Shown: positions 51,781-61,070, numbered from the stretch's first letter. The stretch: 64,000 nucleotides of DNA from Hyphomicrobiales bacterium (GCA_900472605.1 UCJD01000008.1:1-64000), one strand, 5' to 3'. Notes: generated by a model from the sequence alone, not told the origin. A program made the numbers and translations.

Positions 51781-52937
51781 ATAAGCTCGTTGTAGACGCT
51801 GATGTAACGCTCCGCGACGACGTCCCAGGAATAGGCCGAGGCGCCGGACAGAAGCGCTGCCCTTACCGTCGGCCCCTGCGTTTCCAGCCGCTCGTAAGCC
51901 GTTTCCAGCGCGAGGGCTGCGGCGGCGGTGTCGGCGAAGTCGGCGAGCAGGATGTCTTTGTGGCGCGCGCCGAGCGTCCCGTAGGCCTCGTTGGTGTTGA
52001 GCACCGGCAGCAGACCGGCGCTCATGGCTTCCAGCGCCACCAGGCCGAAGCCCTCATAGGATGAAGCCGAGGCGAAGATCGAGGCGTCGGCGATGATGTG
52101 GCCGACCGCGTCGTTGTCGGCGCCGACATGGATGGTGACAGAGCCGTTCAGCTTCAGCCGGTCGATCTGGGCCATCAGGTCCTGTCTGGTCAGATCGGAT
52201 TCGACGCCGGCGATATCGAGATGCCAATCCGGATTGCACACCCTCAGCACCGCGACCGCGTCGATCAGGCGGTCCAGGCGCTTGTTGACCGAGAACCGGC
52301 CGATCGTGACGATCCGGCGCTTGGGGCTACGGGATGCGCGGTCCGCGAACTTGCCGATGTCGGCGCCGTTTTCGATGACGATGCTGCGGCTCGGCGCGAT
52401 TTTTGAAAACTGCGCGAGATCCGACATGCTGCAGCCGATGACGCGCTTATAGGCGGTGGCCGAGACGCGGGTGATGGTCTGGAACCAGACCTTCTTGATC
52501 GCCGCGAATTTCGCCGTGTGGAAGAAGCCGCCATGGGTGGTGACCACCATCGGCTTGCGATGCAGCAGCCGGCCCCAGGCGAGTGCGTCGAAAAAGAAGT
52601 CGATCGCGTGCACATGGATCAGGTCTGCGTCGCCGAGATGCCGGAAGACCTCCGGTGCGAGCGGATAGCGCGTGCTGCCCGACCAGGGGATGCGGACGAC
52701 GTCGATGCCGTCGATGGTTTCGCGCGCCGGCAGCTTCTTGTCGCGGGCGGTAAACAGGCTATCGAGCGTGACGACGCGGACGCGGTAGCCGCGCTTCAGT
52801 GTCTGGCGCGCGAGATTGGCGACCACGTCCTCAAGGCCGCCGCGATTGGGCAGGAACTGGCGTATGACGTGAACGATCAGCGGCGCGCTGGCCGCGACCG
52901 GTTCGGCGTCATGGGGATAGAGTTCGGCGGCAGACAT
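51771..52937 (-). CDS. GT4 family glycosyltransferase
   Basis: 388-aa GT-B glycosyltransferase. HVIRQFLPNRGGLEDVVANLARQ is the N-terminal acceptor domain start, IENGADIGKF and TIGRFSVNKRLDRLIDAV the linker/donor region, and SSYEGFGLVALEAMSAG holds the E-x7-E motif of retaining GT4 enzymes. Cytosolic or membrane-associated, adding a sugar to a surface-polysaccharide precursor. It converges with the flippase fusion and has its own promoter region with a CtrA box, which ties it to cell-cycle control. Confidence 0.92.
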   Translation of the reverse strand: MSAAELYPHDAEPVAASAPLIVHVIRQFLPNRGGLEDVVANLARQTLKRGYRVRVVTLDSLFTARDKKLPARETIDGIDVVRIPWSGSTRYPLAPEVFRHLGDADLIHVHAIDFFFDALAWGRLLHRKPMVVTTHGGFFHTAKFAAIKKVWFQTITRVSATAYKRVIGCSMSDLAQFSKIAPSRSIVIENGADIGKFADRASRSPKRRIVTIGRFSVNKRLDRLIDAVAVLRVCNPDWHLDIAGVESDLTRQDLMAQIDRLKLNGSVTIHVGADNDAVGHIIADASIFASASSYEGFGLVALEAMSAGLLPVLNTNEAYGTLGARHKDILLADFADTAAAALALETAYERLETQGPTVRAALLSGASAYSWDVVAERYISVYNELIAG

Positions 52938-53003
52938 ATGTCATCCCTTCGGCCGCGATTGCTGGTCGCGGCTTTCATCAATGTCACATGGCGACTGGCG
53001 GCG

Positions 53004-53018
53004 TTAAGGCTGCGTTAA
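53004..53018 (-). promoter_or_regulatory. CtrA-binding motif upstream of the glycosyltransferase
   Basis: TTAA (53004-53007), seven bases (GGCTGCG), TTAA (53015-53018): a perfect match to the CtrA consensus TTAA-N7-TTAA, 67-81 bases before the GT4 start codon. Eight fixed A/T bases in GC-rich DNA make chance unlikely but not negligible. Confidence 0.55.
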
Positions 53019-53075
53019 ATGTCCGCGCCTTCGGGTATTTGCTTTCGCGGAGAGTTAACCGACCGTGACCCGGTC

Positions 53076-53312
53076 TTAGAATGCGCGGAAGGTCAGCGTC
53101 GTCAGCGAGCGGACGATGCCCGGAATGCTGGCGATCTGATCGTTAACGAATTTGCCGATGTCCTCGCCTTCCTGGATGTAGACCTTGAGAAGCAGGTCGT
53201 AATCGCCGCTGGTCGAATAGAGCTCCGAGACGCGTTCGGTCTTGTAGATGGCGTCGGCGACCTCGTAGGTCTTGCCGGGGGCGCACTGGAGCTGGACGAA
53301 GATCGGCTTCAT
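53076..53312 (-). CDS. Lrp/AsnC ligand-binding-domain protein without HTH
   Basis: 78-aa stand-alone RAM domain: KPIFVQLQCAPGKTYEVADAIYKTERVSELYSTSGDYDLLLKVYIQEGEDIGKFVNDQIASIPGIVRSLTT. Such proteins sense amino acids and can form mixed oligomers with full Lrp proteins. It lies beside a lysine-catabolic cluster, but a link is only positional. ATG 53312 has AGGAA six bases upstream. Confidence 0.9.
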   Translation of the reverse strand: MKPIFVQLQCAPGKTYEVADAIYKTERVSELYSTSGDYDLLLKVYIQEGEDIGKFVNDQIASIPGIVRSLTTLTFRAF

Positions 53313-53385
53313 GAGGATTTCCTGCATCGAATTCTGGTTTGGCGGCATAATGCGCGAAACGACCGGTGCGGCGCAAGCGGTTCCG

Positions 53386-54276
53386 TCAACCGGCCGCCTC
53401 GCGCACGATCCACTCGCGGAAGGCCGATAGCGGGGCGTAGTCGGCGCGCTCGGCGGGAAAGGCCAGATAGTAGCGTTCCTTGCTCTCCATCTCGCGATTG
53501 ACTGATGCCACGAGATCGCCGCGCTTCAGCTCGTCCTCGATCAGGAAGGTCGGCAACAGCGCCACGCCGAGGCCGGCGATCGCGGCCTGGGCAGCGGTGG
53601 CGAACTGGTCGAACAGCATGCCGTGAACGGTTTGCGGCGGCACCTCGTTGTCTGCGAACCATTGCTCCCAGGCATCCGGCCGGGTGGTGAGGTGAAGCAG
53701 CGGCACGTCGACGAGATCGGACGGCTGGCTGATCCCGTACCGGTCGCGGAAATCGGGGCTGCAGGCGGGCACGGTCTTTTCCGACATCAGGAAGGTGAGC
53801 TCGGCGCCCGGCCAGTGCGGATGGCCGAAATGGATGGCGGCGTCGATCGAATCCAGGCGAAAATCGAAGGAAGAGAGGCGGGTGACGAGATTGATGGTGA
53901 CGCCGGGGTTGGCTGAGAGGAAGCGGCCGAGGCGTGGCGCCAGCCAGCGGGTGCCGAAGGTCGGCAGAATCGCGAGGTTGAGCGTGCCGCCGTGCGGATT
54001 GGCGCGCAGGTTCAGAGAGGCGCTGGAGATGCGCCGCAGGGCCTCGCGGATCTCGCGGGCATAGCCGTCGCCGGCAAGCGTCAGGCGTACCGTCTGGCGC
54101 TCGCGGATGAAGAGTTCGACGCCAAGCTGCTCCTCCAGCGTCTTGATCTGGCGGCTGACGGCGCTCTGCGTCAGGTCGAGCTCCTTGGCGGCGGCCGTGA
54201 CGCTGCCGGTGCGCGATACCGCCTCGAAAGCGGAGAGCAGCGCGGTGGAGGGTAGAAAACGCCTTGACGTGAGCAT
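53386..54276 (-). CDS. LysR family regulator, GcvA-like
   Basis: 296-aa regulator with N-terminal winged helix (LLSAFEAVSRTGSVTAAAKELDLTQSAVSRQIKTLEEQLGVELF) and periplasmic-binding-protein-like effector domain (from about residue 90, GTLNLAILPTFGTRWLAPRL, typical of GcvA-type members). It is divergent from the lysine/pipecolate operon across 112 bases, so it is the probable activator responding to a pathway intermediate. Confidence 0.92.
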   Translation of the reverse strand: MLTSRRFLPSTALLSAFEAVSRTGSVTAAAKELDLTQSAVSRQIKTLEEQLGVELFIRERQTVRLTLAGDGYAREIREALRRISSASLNLRANPHGGTLNLAILPTFGTRWLAPRLGRFLSANPGVTINLVTRLSSFDFRLDSIDAAIHFGHPHWPGAELTFLMSEKTVPACSPDFRDRYGISQPSDLVDVPLLHLTTRPDAWEQWFADNEVPPQTVHGMLFDQFATAAQAAIAGLGVALLPTFLIEDELKRGDLVASVNREMESKERYYLAFPAERADYAPLSAFREWIVREAAG

Positions 54277-54279
54277 GGG

Positions 54280-54298
54280 TCATTCCATTTCAGAATGA
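54280..54298. promoter_or_regulatory. Candidate LysR box
   Basis: TCATTC-N7-GAATGA, a dyad containing the LysR T-N11-A signature, immediately upstream of the regulator start and about 90 bases before hglS. Position fits autoregulation plus divergent activation. Confidence 0.45.
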
Positions 54299-54388
54299 GC
54301 TATTTCCGAAATGTCGATATTTATGGCTTTCGGGCGCTTGTAAATAGCTGCACTAATCATAATCGGAATGAACGTGGGGATCTCTATC

Positions 54389-55798
54389 ATGGCAGGCTTC
54401 GTTTCCACAGACCGCATCCGCTCGCTGTTCACCGAAGCGATGTCGCAAATGTATCGCGCCGAGGTGCCGCAATACGGAACGCTGCTGGAACTGGTTGCCG
54501 ACGTCAATGCCGAGGTTCTCGCCAAGGATAACGCGCTGCGTGAGCGCCTGACGCGGGCGGGCGAGCTTGATCGTATCGATGTCGAGCGCCATGGCGCCAT
54601 CCGTCTCGGCACGGCCGAAGAGCTCTTCACCATCCGCCGCCTCTTCGCCGTCATGGGCATGCAGTCGGTCGGCTACTATGATCTGTCTGTCGCCGGTGTG
54701 CCTGTTCATTCGACCTGTTTCCGCCCGGTCGATCAGGCAGCGCTCAGCGTCAATCCGTTCCGTGTCTTCACCTCGCTGCTCAGGCTCGAGCTGATCGAGG
54801 ACGAGGCTCTGCGCGCTGAAGCTGCCGATATCCTGTCGAAGCGTCGCATCTATACCGAGCGCGCCATCCAGTTGATCGCGCGTCATGAAGAGGTCGGCGG
54901 GCTGACGGAAGCGGAAGCGCGCGAATTCGTCGCCGAGGCGCTCGAGACCTTCCGCTGGCACGGCGAGGCCACCGTCAGCGCCGAGACCTACAAGCGATTG
55001 CACGACGCGCACCGGCTGATCGCCGACGTCGTCTCGTTCAAGGGGCCGCATATCAATCACCTGACCCCGCGCACGCTCGATATCGACGCCGTGCAGGCCC
55101 GCATGCCGGAGCGCGGCATCACGCCGAAGGCCGTCATCGAGGGGCCGCCGCGTCGCGATTGTGATATCCTGCTGCGCCAGACCAGCTTCAAGGCGCTGGA
55201 AGAGGCGATCGCCTTTGCAGGCGAGACCGGGACCAACAAGGGCACGCATACGGCCCGCTTCGGCGAGATCGAGCAGCGCGGCGTGGCGCTGACGGCCAAG
55301 GGCCGGGCGCTTTACGACCGGCTGCTGGCGTCGGTTCGCGGCGAAGTGCAGGTTGGCGCCGGCGGCGCCAAGGCCGGCGATTACGACAGCGAGCTTGCCG
55401 AGCGGTTCCACGAACTGCCGGATAGCTGGGCGGCGCTTCGGGCCGAGCAGCTGGCCTTCTTCCACTATTCCGCAACGCCCCAGGGCGTTGCGGCCGCCGT
55501 CGACGGCGCGCTGCCCGATGATGCGGAGGCGCTGATCGAGATGGGCTACCTCGCCTTCGATCCGATCGTTTACGAGGATTTCCTGCCGGTCAGTGCCGCG
55601 GGGATCTTCCAGTCGAACCTTGGAACGGACCAGCAGCAGAATTACGCGACCCGCTCCAACCGCTCGGCCTTCGAAGAGGCGCTCGGCGCCACCGTCACGG
55701 ATGAGCTTGACCTTTACGCGGAACGTCAGGCACGCTCGCTGGAGGCGGCGATCGATCTGCTCGGGCTATCCGGCCTGCGCCTGAGCAACGTTGCCTGA
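54389..55798 (+). CDS. hglS: 2-oxoadipate dioxygenase/decarboxylase (DUF1338, HglS)
   Basis: Fe(II)-dependent enzyme that turns 2-oxoadipate into D-2-hydroxyglutarate and CO2, the step that lets lysine carbon enter the TCA cycle. 469 aa. Probable ligands are H68 (VERHGAIRLG), H224 (GPHINHLTP) and a Glu in ARFGEIEQRG (E293 or E295), with R72 near the substrate, at nearly the spacing I recall for Pseudomonas HglS. ATG 54389 follows GTGGGGA by eight bases. First gene of the lysine/pipecolate operon. Confidence 0.9.
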   Translation: MAGFVSTDRIRSLFTEAMSQMYRAEVPQYGTLLELVADVNAEVLAKDNALRERLTRAGELDRIDVERHGAIRLGTAEELFTIRRLFAVMGMQSVGYYDLSVAGVPVHSTCFRPVDQAALSVNPFRVFTSLLRLELIEDEALRAEAADILSKRRIYTERAIQLIARHEEVGGLTEAEAREFVAEALETFRWHGEATVSAETYKRLHDAHRLIADVVSFKGPHINHLTPRTLDIDAVQARMPERGITPKAVIEGPPRRDCDILLRQTSFKALEEAIAFAGETGTNKGTHTARFGEIEQRGVALTAKGRALYDRLLASVRGEVQVGAGGAKAGDYDSELAERFHELPDSWAALRAEQLAFFHYSATPQGVAAAVDGALPDDAEALIEMGYLAFDPIVYEDFLPVSAAGIFQSNLGTDQQQNYATRSNRSAFEEALGATVTDELDLYAERQARSLEAAIDLLGLSGLRLSNVA

Positions 55799-55821
55799 CG
55801 ATTTGCGAACGGAGCTCTCCC

Positions 55822-57105
55822 ATGCTGAATGATCCGCGCTCCCACGGCCTTTGGGAAAAAACCGCGCCGCAGCCGCCGGCAACGATGCCGCTTTCAGGCG
55901 CGTTGACCGCCGATATCGTCGTGGTCGGCGGCGGTTATACCGGGCTATCGTCCAGCCTGCACTTGGCGGAAGCCGGAAAGTCGGTGGTGCTGCTTGAGGC
56001 CAACGAAGTCGGCTTCGGTGGTGCGGGGCGCAATGTCGGGCTGATCAATGCCGGCATGTGGGTGATGCCCGACGATCTGCCCGGTGTGCTCGGCCCCGTC
56101 TATGGCGAGCGCCTGCTCGACCTGCTGGGAAACGCGCCGAAGCTGGTGATGGAGCTGATCGACAAACATGGCATCGCCTGCGAACTAGAGCGCAACGGCA
56201 CGCTGCATGTCGCCGTCGGTGCCGATGGCCTCAAGGAAATCACCGATCGCGCCAGCCAGTGGGCCGCGCGTGGCGCCGATGTCAGGTTGCTCGATGCCGC
56301 CGAGACGGCGCGCCGGGTAGGAAGCCACGCCTATACCGGATCGCTGCTCGACATGCGCGCCGGCACGCTGCAGCCGCTCGCCTATGCTCGGGGGCTGGCG
56401 CATGCCGCCGTCAAGGCTGGTGTCTCGCTCCATACGTCGAGCCCTGTCATCGCCACCGAGAAGAACAGCAATCGCTGGACGGTGAAGACGGCGAACGGTT
56501 CCGTCACCGCAGACTGGATCATCGTCGCCACCGATGCCTACAGCACCGGCCCATGGGAACAGGTGCGCGAGGAGCAGGTGCATCTGCCCTATTTCAACCT
56601 GGCGACCCGGCCGCTCGGCGACAATCTGCGCAAGTCGATCCTTGTCGGCCGCGAGGGCGTCTGGGACACCAAGGAAATCCTCTCGTCTTATCGCATGGAC
56701 CAGGCCGGCCGGCTGGTGTTCGGCAGTGTCGGGGCGCTACGCAATACCGGGCTTTCCGTCCACAAGGGATGGGCGCGGCGTGCGCTAAAGAAGCTTTTCC
56801 CGCAGCTCGGGGATGTCGAGTTCGAATGCGAGTGGTACGGCAAGATCGGCATGACCGACAATGCGCTGCCGCGCTTTCACAAGTTCGCCGACAATGTCGT
56901 CGGCTTTTCCGGCTATAATGGCCGGGGGATCGCGCCGGGAACGGTGTTCGGCCGCACGCTTGCCCGCCATATCCTGGGCGAGATGAGCGAGGCCGATCTA
57001 CCGCTGCCGCTGACTGATCCCGCCGAGCCGCGCTTCCGCGCCGCCAAAGAACTATGGTACGAAGCCGGCGCCCAGGTCGCCCACTTCGCCGATGCCCGCT
57101 TTTAA
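55822..57105 (+). CDS. amaA: FAD-dependent oxidoreductase, probable L-pipecolate oxidase
   Basis: 427-aa DAO-family flavoprotein. The FAD site is DIVVVGGGYTGLSSSLHLAE (about 31-50); GFGGAGRNVGLINAG and GFSGYNGRGIAPGTVFGR near the end are typical of this family. In Pseudomonas, AmaA oxidises L-pipecolate to piperideine-6-carboxylate. The assignment relies on its neighbours: hglS before and an AmaB-type aldehyde dehydrogenase after, 26 bases on. A general amine oxidase is the alternative. Confidence 0.82.
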   Translation: MLNDPRSHGLWEKTAPQPPATMPLSGALTADIVVVGGGYTGLSSSLHLAEAGKSVVLLEANEVGFGGAGRNVGLINAGMWVMPDDLPGVLGPVYGERLLDLLGNAPKLVMELIDKHGIACELERNGTLHVAVGADGLKEITDRASQWAARGADVRLLDAAETARRVGSHAYTGSLLDMRAGTLQPLAYARGLAHAAVKAGVSLHTSSPVIATEKNSNRWTVKTANGSVTADWIIVATDAYSTGPWEQVREEQVHLPYFNLATRPLGDNLRKSILVGREGVWDTKEILSSYRMDQAGRLVFGSVGALRNTGLSVHKGWARRALKKLFPQLGDVEFECEWYGKIGMTDNALPRFHKFADNVVGFSGYNGRGIAPGTVFGRTLARHILGEMSEADLPLPLTDPAEPRFRAAKELWYEAGAQVAHFADARF

Positions 57106-57131
57106 AGAACAATAAGGTTGGAACCACGACA

Positions 57132-58670
57132 ATGACCATCGAAACGCTCGATCTCGCCACCGAAACCAAGACCCTGCTTGCCAAGCTCGGCGTCAGCGCC
57201 GACCGCTTCACCGGCGGTACGCTGCGGGTAACGTCGCCCGTGACAGGCAAGGACATCGGCGCGCTGAAGGAAGTGTCGGTCACTGATGCCAAGACCGCGA
57301 TCGATAACGCCCACAAGGCGTTTCTCGAATGGCGCGCCGTTCCTGCGCCTAAGCGCGGCGAGCTTGTGCGCCTGCTCGGCGAGGAGCTGCGCGCGGCCAA
57401 GGCCGAGCTCGGCCGGCTGGTGTCGATCGAGGTCGGCAAGATCACGTCGGAAGGTCTCGGCGAAGTGCAGGAAATGATCGACATCTGTGATTTCGCCGTT
57501 GGTCTCTCCCGCCAGCTCTACGGCCTGACGATCGCCACCGAGCGCTCCGAGCACCGGATGATGGAAAGCTGGCATCCGCTCGGCGTCGTCGGCATCATCT
57601 CGGCCTTCAATTTTCCTGTCGCCGTCTGGTCCTGGAATGCGGCGCTGGCGCTGGTTTGCGGCAATTCCACCGTCTGGAAGCCGTCCGAAAAGACGCCGCT
57701 GACGGCGCTTGCCACGCAGGCGCTGTTCGAAAAGGCGCTGAAGCGCTTCGTGGCCGAAGGCGGTACGGCGCCGGCCAATCTCTCGACGCTCCTGATTGGC
57801 GGCCGTGATGTCGGCGAGGCGCTGGTCGATCATCCCAAGGTGCCGCTGGTGTCGGCCACCGGCTCGACTGCCATGGGCCGCGCAGTCGGTCCGCGCCTGT
57901 CGCAGCGCTTTGCCCGCGCCATCCTCGAACTCGGCGGCAACAATGCCGCGATCATCTGCCCGACGGCCGATCTCGACCTGACGCTGCGCGGCGTCGCCTT
58001 CTCGGCCATGGGCACCGCCGGCCAGCGCTGCACCACGCTGCGCCGCCTGTTCGTGCATGAGAGCGTCTACGACCAGCTGGTGCCGCGCCTGCAGAAGGCC
58101 TACGGTTCCGTCAGCATCGGCAATCCGCTGGAGGCGGGTACGCTGGTCGGTCCGCTGATCGACAAGCAGGCCTACAGCAACATGCAGTCGGCGCTGGAGC
58201 AGGCGAAGGCGGCGGGCGGCAAGATCACCGGCGGCGAGCGCGTCGAAAACGGTGCCTCTGACGCCTTCTACGTGCGCCCGGCGCTGGTCGAAATGCCCGC
58301 GCAGACGGGTCCGGTCGAGAACGAGACCTTCGCGCCGATCCTCTACGTCATGAAGTACAGCGATTTCGACGCGGTTCTCGACGACCACAATGCCGTGCCG
58401 CAGGGCCTGTCGTCGTCGATCTTCACCAACGACATGCGCGAAGCCGAAGGCTTCCTTTCGGCGCGCGGGTCTGATTGCGGCATCGCCAACGTCAATCTCG
58501 GTCCCTCGGGTGCTGAAATCGGCGGCGCGTTCGGCGGCGAGAAGGAAACCGGCGGCGGCCGCGAGTCCGGCTCGGATGCATGGCGCGCCTACATGCGCCG
58601 CGCCACCAACACCATCAACTACGGCAAGACGCTGCCCTTGGCGCAGGGCGTCAAGTTCGACGTCGAATAA
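57132..58670 (+). CDS. amaB: Aldehyde dehydrogenase, probable piperideine-6-carboxylate dehydrogenase
   Basis: 512-aa NAD(P)-dependent ALDH of the ALDH7 type. Catalytic Cys is C300 (TAGQRCTTLRRLFVHE), the general base Glu is in LELGGNNAAI, and GVVGIISAFNFPVAVWSWN is the coenzyme entrance. Oxidises 2-aminoadipate semialdehyde to 2-aminoadipate, which after transamination is the HglS substrate. The aminotransferase is not in this window. Confidence 0.88.
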   Translation: MTIETLDLATETKTLLAKLGVSADRFTGGTLRVTSPVTGKDIGALKEVSVTDAKTAIDNAHKAFLEWRAVPAPKRGELVRLLGEELRAAKAELGRLVSIEVGKITSEGLGEVQEMIDICDFAVGLSRQLYGLTIATERSEHRMMESWHPLGVVGIISAFNFPVAVWSWNAALALVCGNSTVWKPSEKTPLTALATQALFEKALKRFVAEGGTAPANLSTLLIGGRDVGEALVDHPKVPLVSATGSTAMGRAVGPRLSQRFARAILELGGNNAAIICPTADLDLTLRGVAFSAMGTAGQRCTTLRRLFVHESVYDQLVPRLQKAYGSVSIGNPLEAGTLVGPLIDKQAYSNMQSALEQAKAAGGKITGGERVENGASDAFYVRPALVEMPAQTGPVENETFAPILYVMKYSDFDAVLDDHNAVPQGLSSSIFTNDMREAEGFLSARGSDCGIANVNLGPSGAEIGGAFGGEKETGGGRESGSDAWRAYMRRATNTINYGKTLPLAQGVKFDVE

Positions 58671-58703
58671 GCGCTGCATTCAATTGCTGCATTGCGAGAA
58701 GAA

Positions 58704-58740
58704 GGGCGATAACGTGGCCGCGTTATCGTCCTTTTGTTTG
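58704..58740 (+). terminator. Terminator after amaB
   Basis: GGGCGATAACG pairs with CGTTATCGTCC (one G-T pair, loop TGGCCG) and is followed by TTTTGTTTG. It lies between amaB and the Ldh2 gene, so the latter may be partly uncoupled. Confidence 0.75.
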
Positions 58741-58754
58741 CGTAGGTTCCTTCA

Positions 58755-59744
58755 ATGCATCTGACACTCGCCGTCGCCGAGACACTGGTTTTCGAAACAT
58801 TGATCAGAAACCGGGTGAGCGAGGCGAATGCCCGTTCGGTCGCCCGCGCGCTCGTGGCGGCGGAAGCTGCCGGGCAGGGCGGGCACGGGCTCAGGCGCGT
58901 CGAGGCCTATTCCAGGCAGGCGCGGGCCGGTAAGGTCGACGGCTTCGCGACGCCATCGCTCGCGCACCCGCTACCCGCCGTGGTGCAGATCGACGCCAAT
59001 CACGGTTACGCTTATCCGGCTATCGATCTCGCCTTGTCCGTCGTTCCCGATATCGCGCGCGAGCAGGGCATCGTGGCCGTCGCCTTCCGCCGCTCGCATC
59101 ATGCCGGCGTGCTGGCGCTGACGGTCGAGCGCTTCGCCGAGATGGGGCTGGTGGCGCTTATGGTTGCCAACGCGCCGGCCTCGATGGCGGCCTGGGGCGG
59201 ACGCAAGCCTGTGTTCGGTACCAATCCGATCGCCTTTGCCGCACCGGTGCCCAATGCCGATCCCGTTGTCATCGACATGGCGCTGTCGCGGGTGGCGCGC
59301 GGCAAGGTGATGGCGGCCAAGCAGAAGGGCGTGCCGATCCCCGACAACTGGGCCTTCGACCGCAACGGCCAGCCGACCACCGACGCCGGAGAGGCCTTGG
59401 CCGGCACCATGATCCCATCGGGCGAAGCCAAGGGCGCGGCGCTGGCGATGATGGTCGAGATCATGGCCGGCGCGCTCACCGGCGCCAATTTCTCCTTCGA
59501 AGCGTCTTCGCTGTTCGACGATCAGGGCGATGCGCCGGCGCTCGGCCATATGCTCATCGTCATCAATCCCGATGCTACCGGCGGCTCCAGCGCGGCCGAG
59601 CGGATGGGCCGGCTGGCCGATGAGATCGCATCCGATCCCGGCGTGCGGCTGCCCGGCCGGCGCGGGCAGAACGCCCGGCGCGCGGCGATCGAAAACGGCG
59701 TCGAGGTCGAGGACGAGCTGATCGCCGTGATCAATCTCCTCTAG
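58755..59744 (+). CDS. Ldh2/DpkA family NAD(P)-dependent oxidoreductase
   Basis: 329-aa malate/L-lactate-dehydrogenase-like (Ldh2) enzyme. The catalytic His is in VAFRRSHHAGVLALT, with NPIAFAAPVPNADPVVIDMALSRVARGKV for cofactor and substrate. In this family DpkA reduces piperideine-2-carboxylate to L-pipecolate, the step just before AmaA, so I predict that role; other 2-keto-acid reductases cannot be excluded. Starts 84 bases after amaB, just beyond a terminator. Confidence 0.8.
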   Translation: MHLTLAVAETLVFETLIRNRVSEANARSVARALVAAEAAGQGGHGLRRVEAYSRQARAGKVDGFATPSLAHPLPAVVQIDANHGYAYPAIDLALSVVPDIAREQGIVAVAFRRSHHAGVLALTVERFAEMGLVALMVANAPASMAAWGGRKPVFGTNPIAFAAPVPNADPVVIDMALSRVARGKVMAAKQKGVPIPDNWAFDRNGQPTTDAGEALAGTMIPSGEAKGAALAMMVEIMAGALTGANFSFEASSLFDDQGDAPALGHMLIVINPDATGGSSAAERMGRLADEIASDPGVRLPGRRGQNARRAAIENGVEVEDELIAVINLL

Positions 59745-59756
59745 AATTGTTCTAAA
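59740..59756 (+). promoter_or_regulatory. Irr-box-like palindrome upstream of the iron transporter
   Basis: TCTAGAATTGTTCTAAA contains TAGAA-N3-TTCTA and fits the rhizobial Irr box TTAGAANNNTTCTAA with one deviation. It overlaps the Ldh2 stop codon, about 126 bases before fbpA. Confidence 0.55.
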
Positions 59757-59881
59757 ATATTGCAATTATTTCAAGCCTTTGTGATTGCTCCCACGGTGCG
59801 CAAACTTGAAATGAGGGCGTAACGAAAATATACCGCTGCAATCATCATGGATATCGCAGATGAAATGCCATGGAGGGCATC

Positions 59882-60913
59882 ATGACCGTCTCCCTTAATC
59901 GCCTCTCGCAGGCCGCAGCACTTGGTGCCATGCTTCTTGCCGCAACGTCGCTCGCTTCGGGCGCCAGAGCGCAGGAAGAGGAGTCCGAAGGGATCGTCGT
60001 CTACAACGCCCAGCACCAGAGCCTCGGCCAGGAGTGGGTGGACGCCTTCACCAAGGAAACCGGCATCAAGGTGACGATGCGCCAGGGCAGCGACATGCAG
60101 TTCGCCAACCAGATCATCCAGGAAGACGAGGCCTCGCCCGCCGACGTGTTCCTCACCGAAAATTCGCCGGCGATGACGCTGGTCGATGCCGCCGGCCTGT
60201 TCGCGCCGATCGACAAGGCAACGCTCGAGCAGCTGCCGGAGGAGTTCCGCCCGAAGGACGGCATGTGGGCCGGCATCGCTGCGCGCTCCACCGTGTTCGC
60301 CTATGACAAGACCAAGCTCACCGAGGACAAGCTGCCGAAATCGATGCTCGATCTCGCCGATCCGGCCTGGAAGGGCCGTTGGGGCGCGGCACCCGTCGGC
60401 GCCGATTTCCAGGCGATCGTCAGCGCGCTCCTGCAGTTGAAGGGCGAAGAGGCGACGGCGGCATGGCTGAAAGCGCTGAAGGAAAACGCCACCTCCTATA
60501 AAAGCAACACCGTTGCCATGAAGACAGTCAATGCGGGCGAGGTCGAAGGCGCGATCATCTATCATTACTACTGGTTCGGCGATCAGGCGGCGACGGCTGA
60601 AAACAGCAAGAACGTGGCGCTGCACTACTTCAAGAACCAGGATCCGGGCGCCTTCGTCAGCCTCTCGGGCGGTGGCATCCTGAAGTCGAGCCAGCATCAG
60701 AAGGAGGCGCAAGCCTTTCTGAAGTTCATTACCGGCAAGGCGGGGCAGGCGATCCTGAAGGATGGCACCTCGTATGAATATGCCGTCGGCAAGGGCGCGG
60801 CCTCGAACGACAAGCTGGTGCCGATGGCAGACCTGCAGGCACCTGCCGTCGATGCGTCGCAGCTCAACAGCAAGAAGGTGGTCGAGATGATCACCGAGGC
60901 GGGGCTGATCTAG
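59882..60913 (+). CDS. fbpA: Iron(III) ABC transporter substrate-binding protein
   Basis: 343-aa periplasmic ferric-ion receptor. Signal peptide [57 protein letters not shown], and the iron-binding Tyr pair in [13 protein letters not shown], as in FbpA/SfuA. GGAGGGC lies six bases before ATG 59882. Co-encoded with an FbpB-type permease and FbpC ATPase. Confidence 0.92.
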   Translation: MTVSLNRLSQAAALGAMLLAATSLASGARAQEEESEGIVVYNAQHQSLGQEWVDAFTKETGIKVTMRQGSDMQFANQIIQEDEASPADVFLTENSPAMTLVDAAGLFAPIDKATLEQLPEEFRPKDGMWAGIAARSTVFAYDKTKLTEDKLPKSMLDLADPAWKGRWGAAPVGADFQAIVSALLQLKGEEATAAWLKALKENATSYKSNTVAMKTVNAGEVEGAIIYHYYWFGDQAATAENSKNVALHYFKNQDPGAFVSLSGGGILKSSQHQKEAQAFLKFITGKAGQAILKDGTSYEYAVGKGAASNDKLVPMADLQAPAVDASQLNSKKVVEMITEAGLI

Positions 60914-60981
60914 TCGCTACGCCGGGGCCGGGCAAAACTGTTGCTTTTGCCTCAAGAAAACTTTAGGCCATGACGATACAC

Positions 60982-61017
60982 GGCAACCGTCTGTCAAAGG
61001 CGGTTGCCTTCCTTTTT
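60982..61017 (+). terminator. Intra-operon terminator or attenuator
   Basis: GGCAACCG (60982-60989) pairs with CGGTTGCC (61001-61008), followed by TTCCTTTTTC. It lies between fbpA and fbpB and probably lets the abundant receptor be made in excess over the permease. Confidence 0.75.
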
Positions 61018-61070
61018 CAGCGTTCAAAGGCGCGGCCTTGCTGCAGGACAATAGATTGCTTGCTTCCGAG

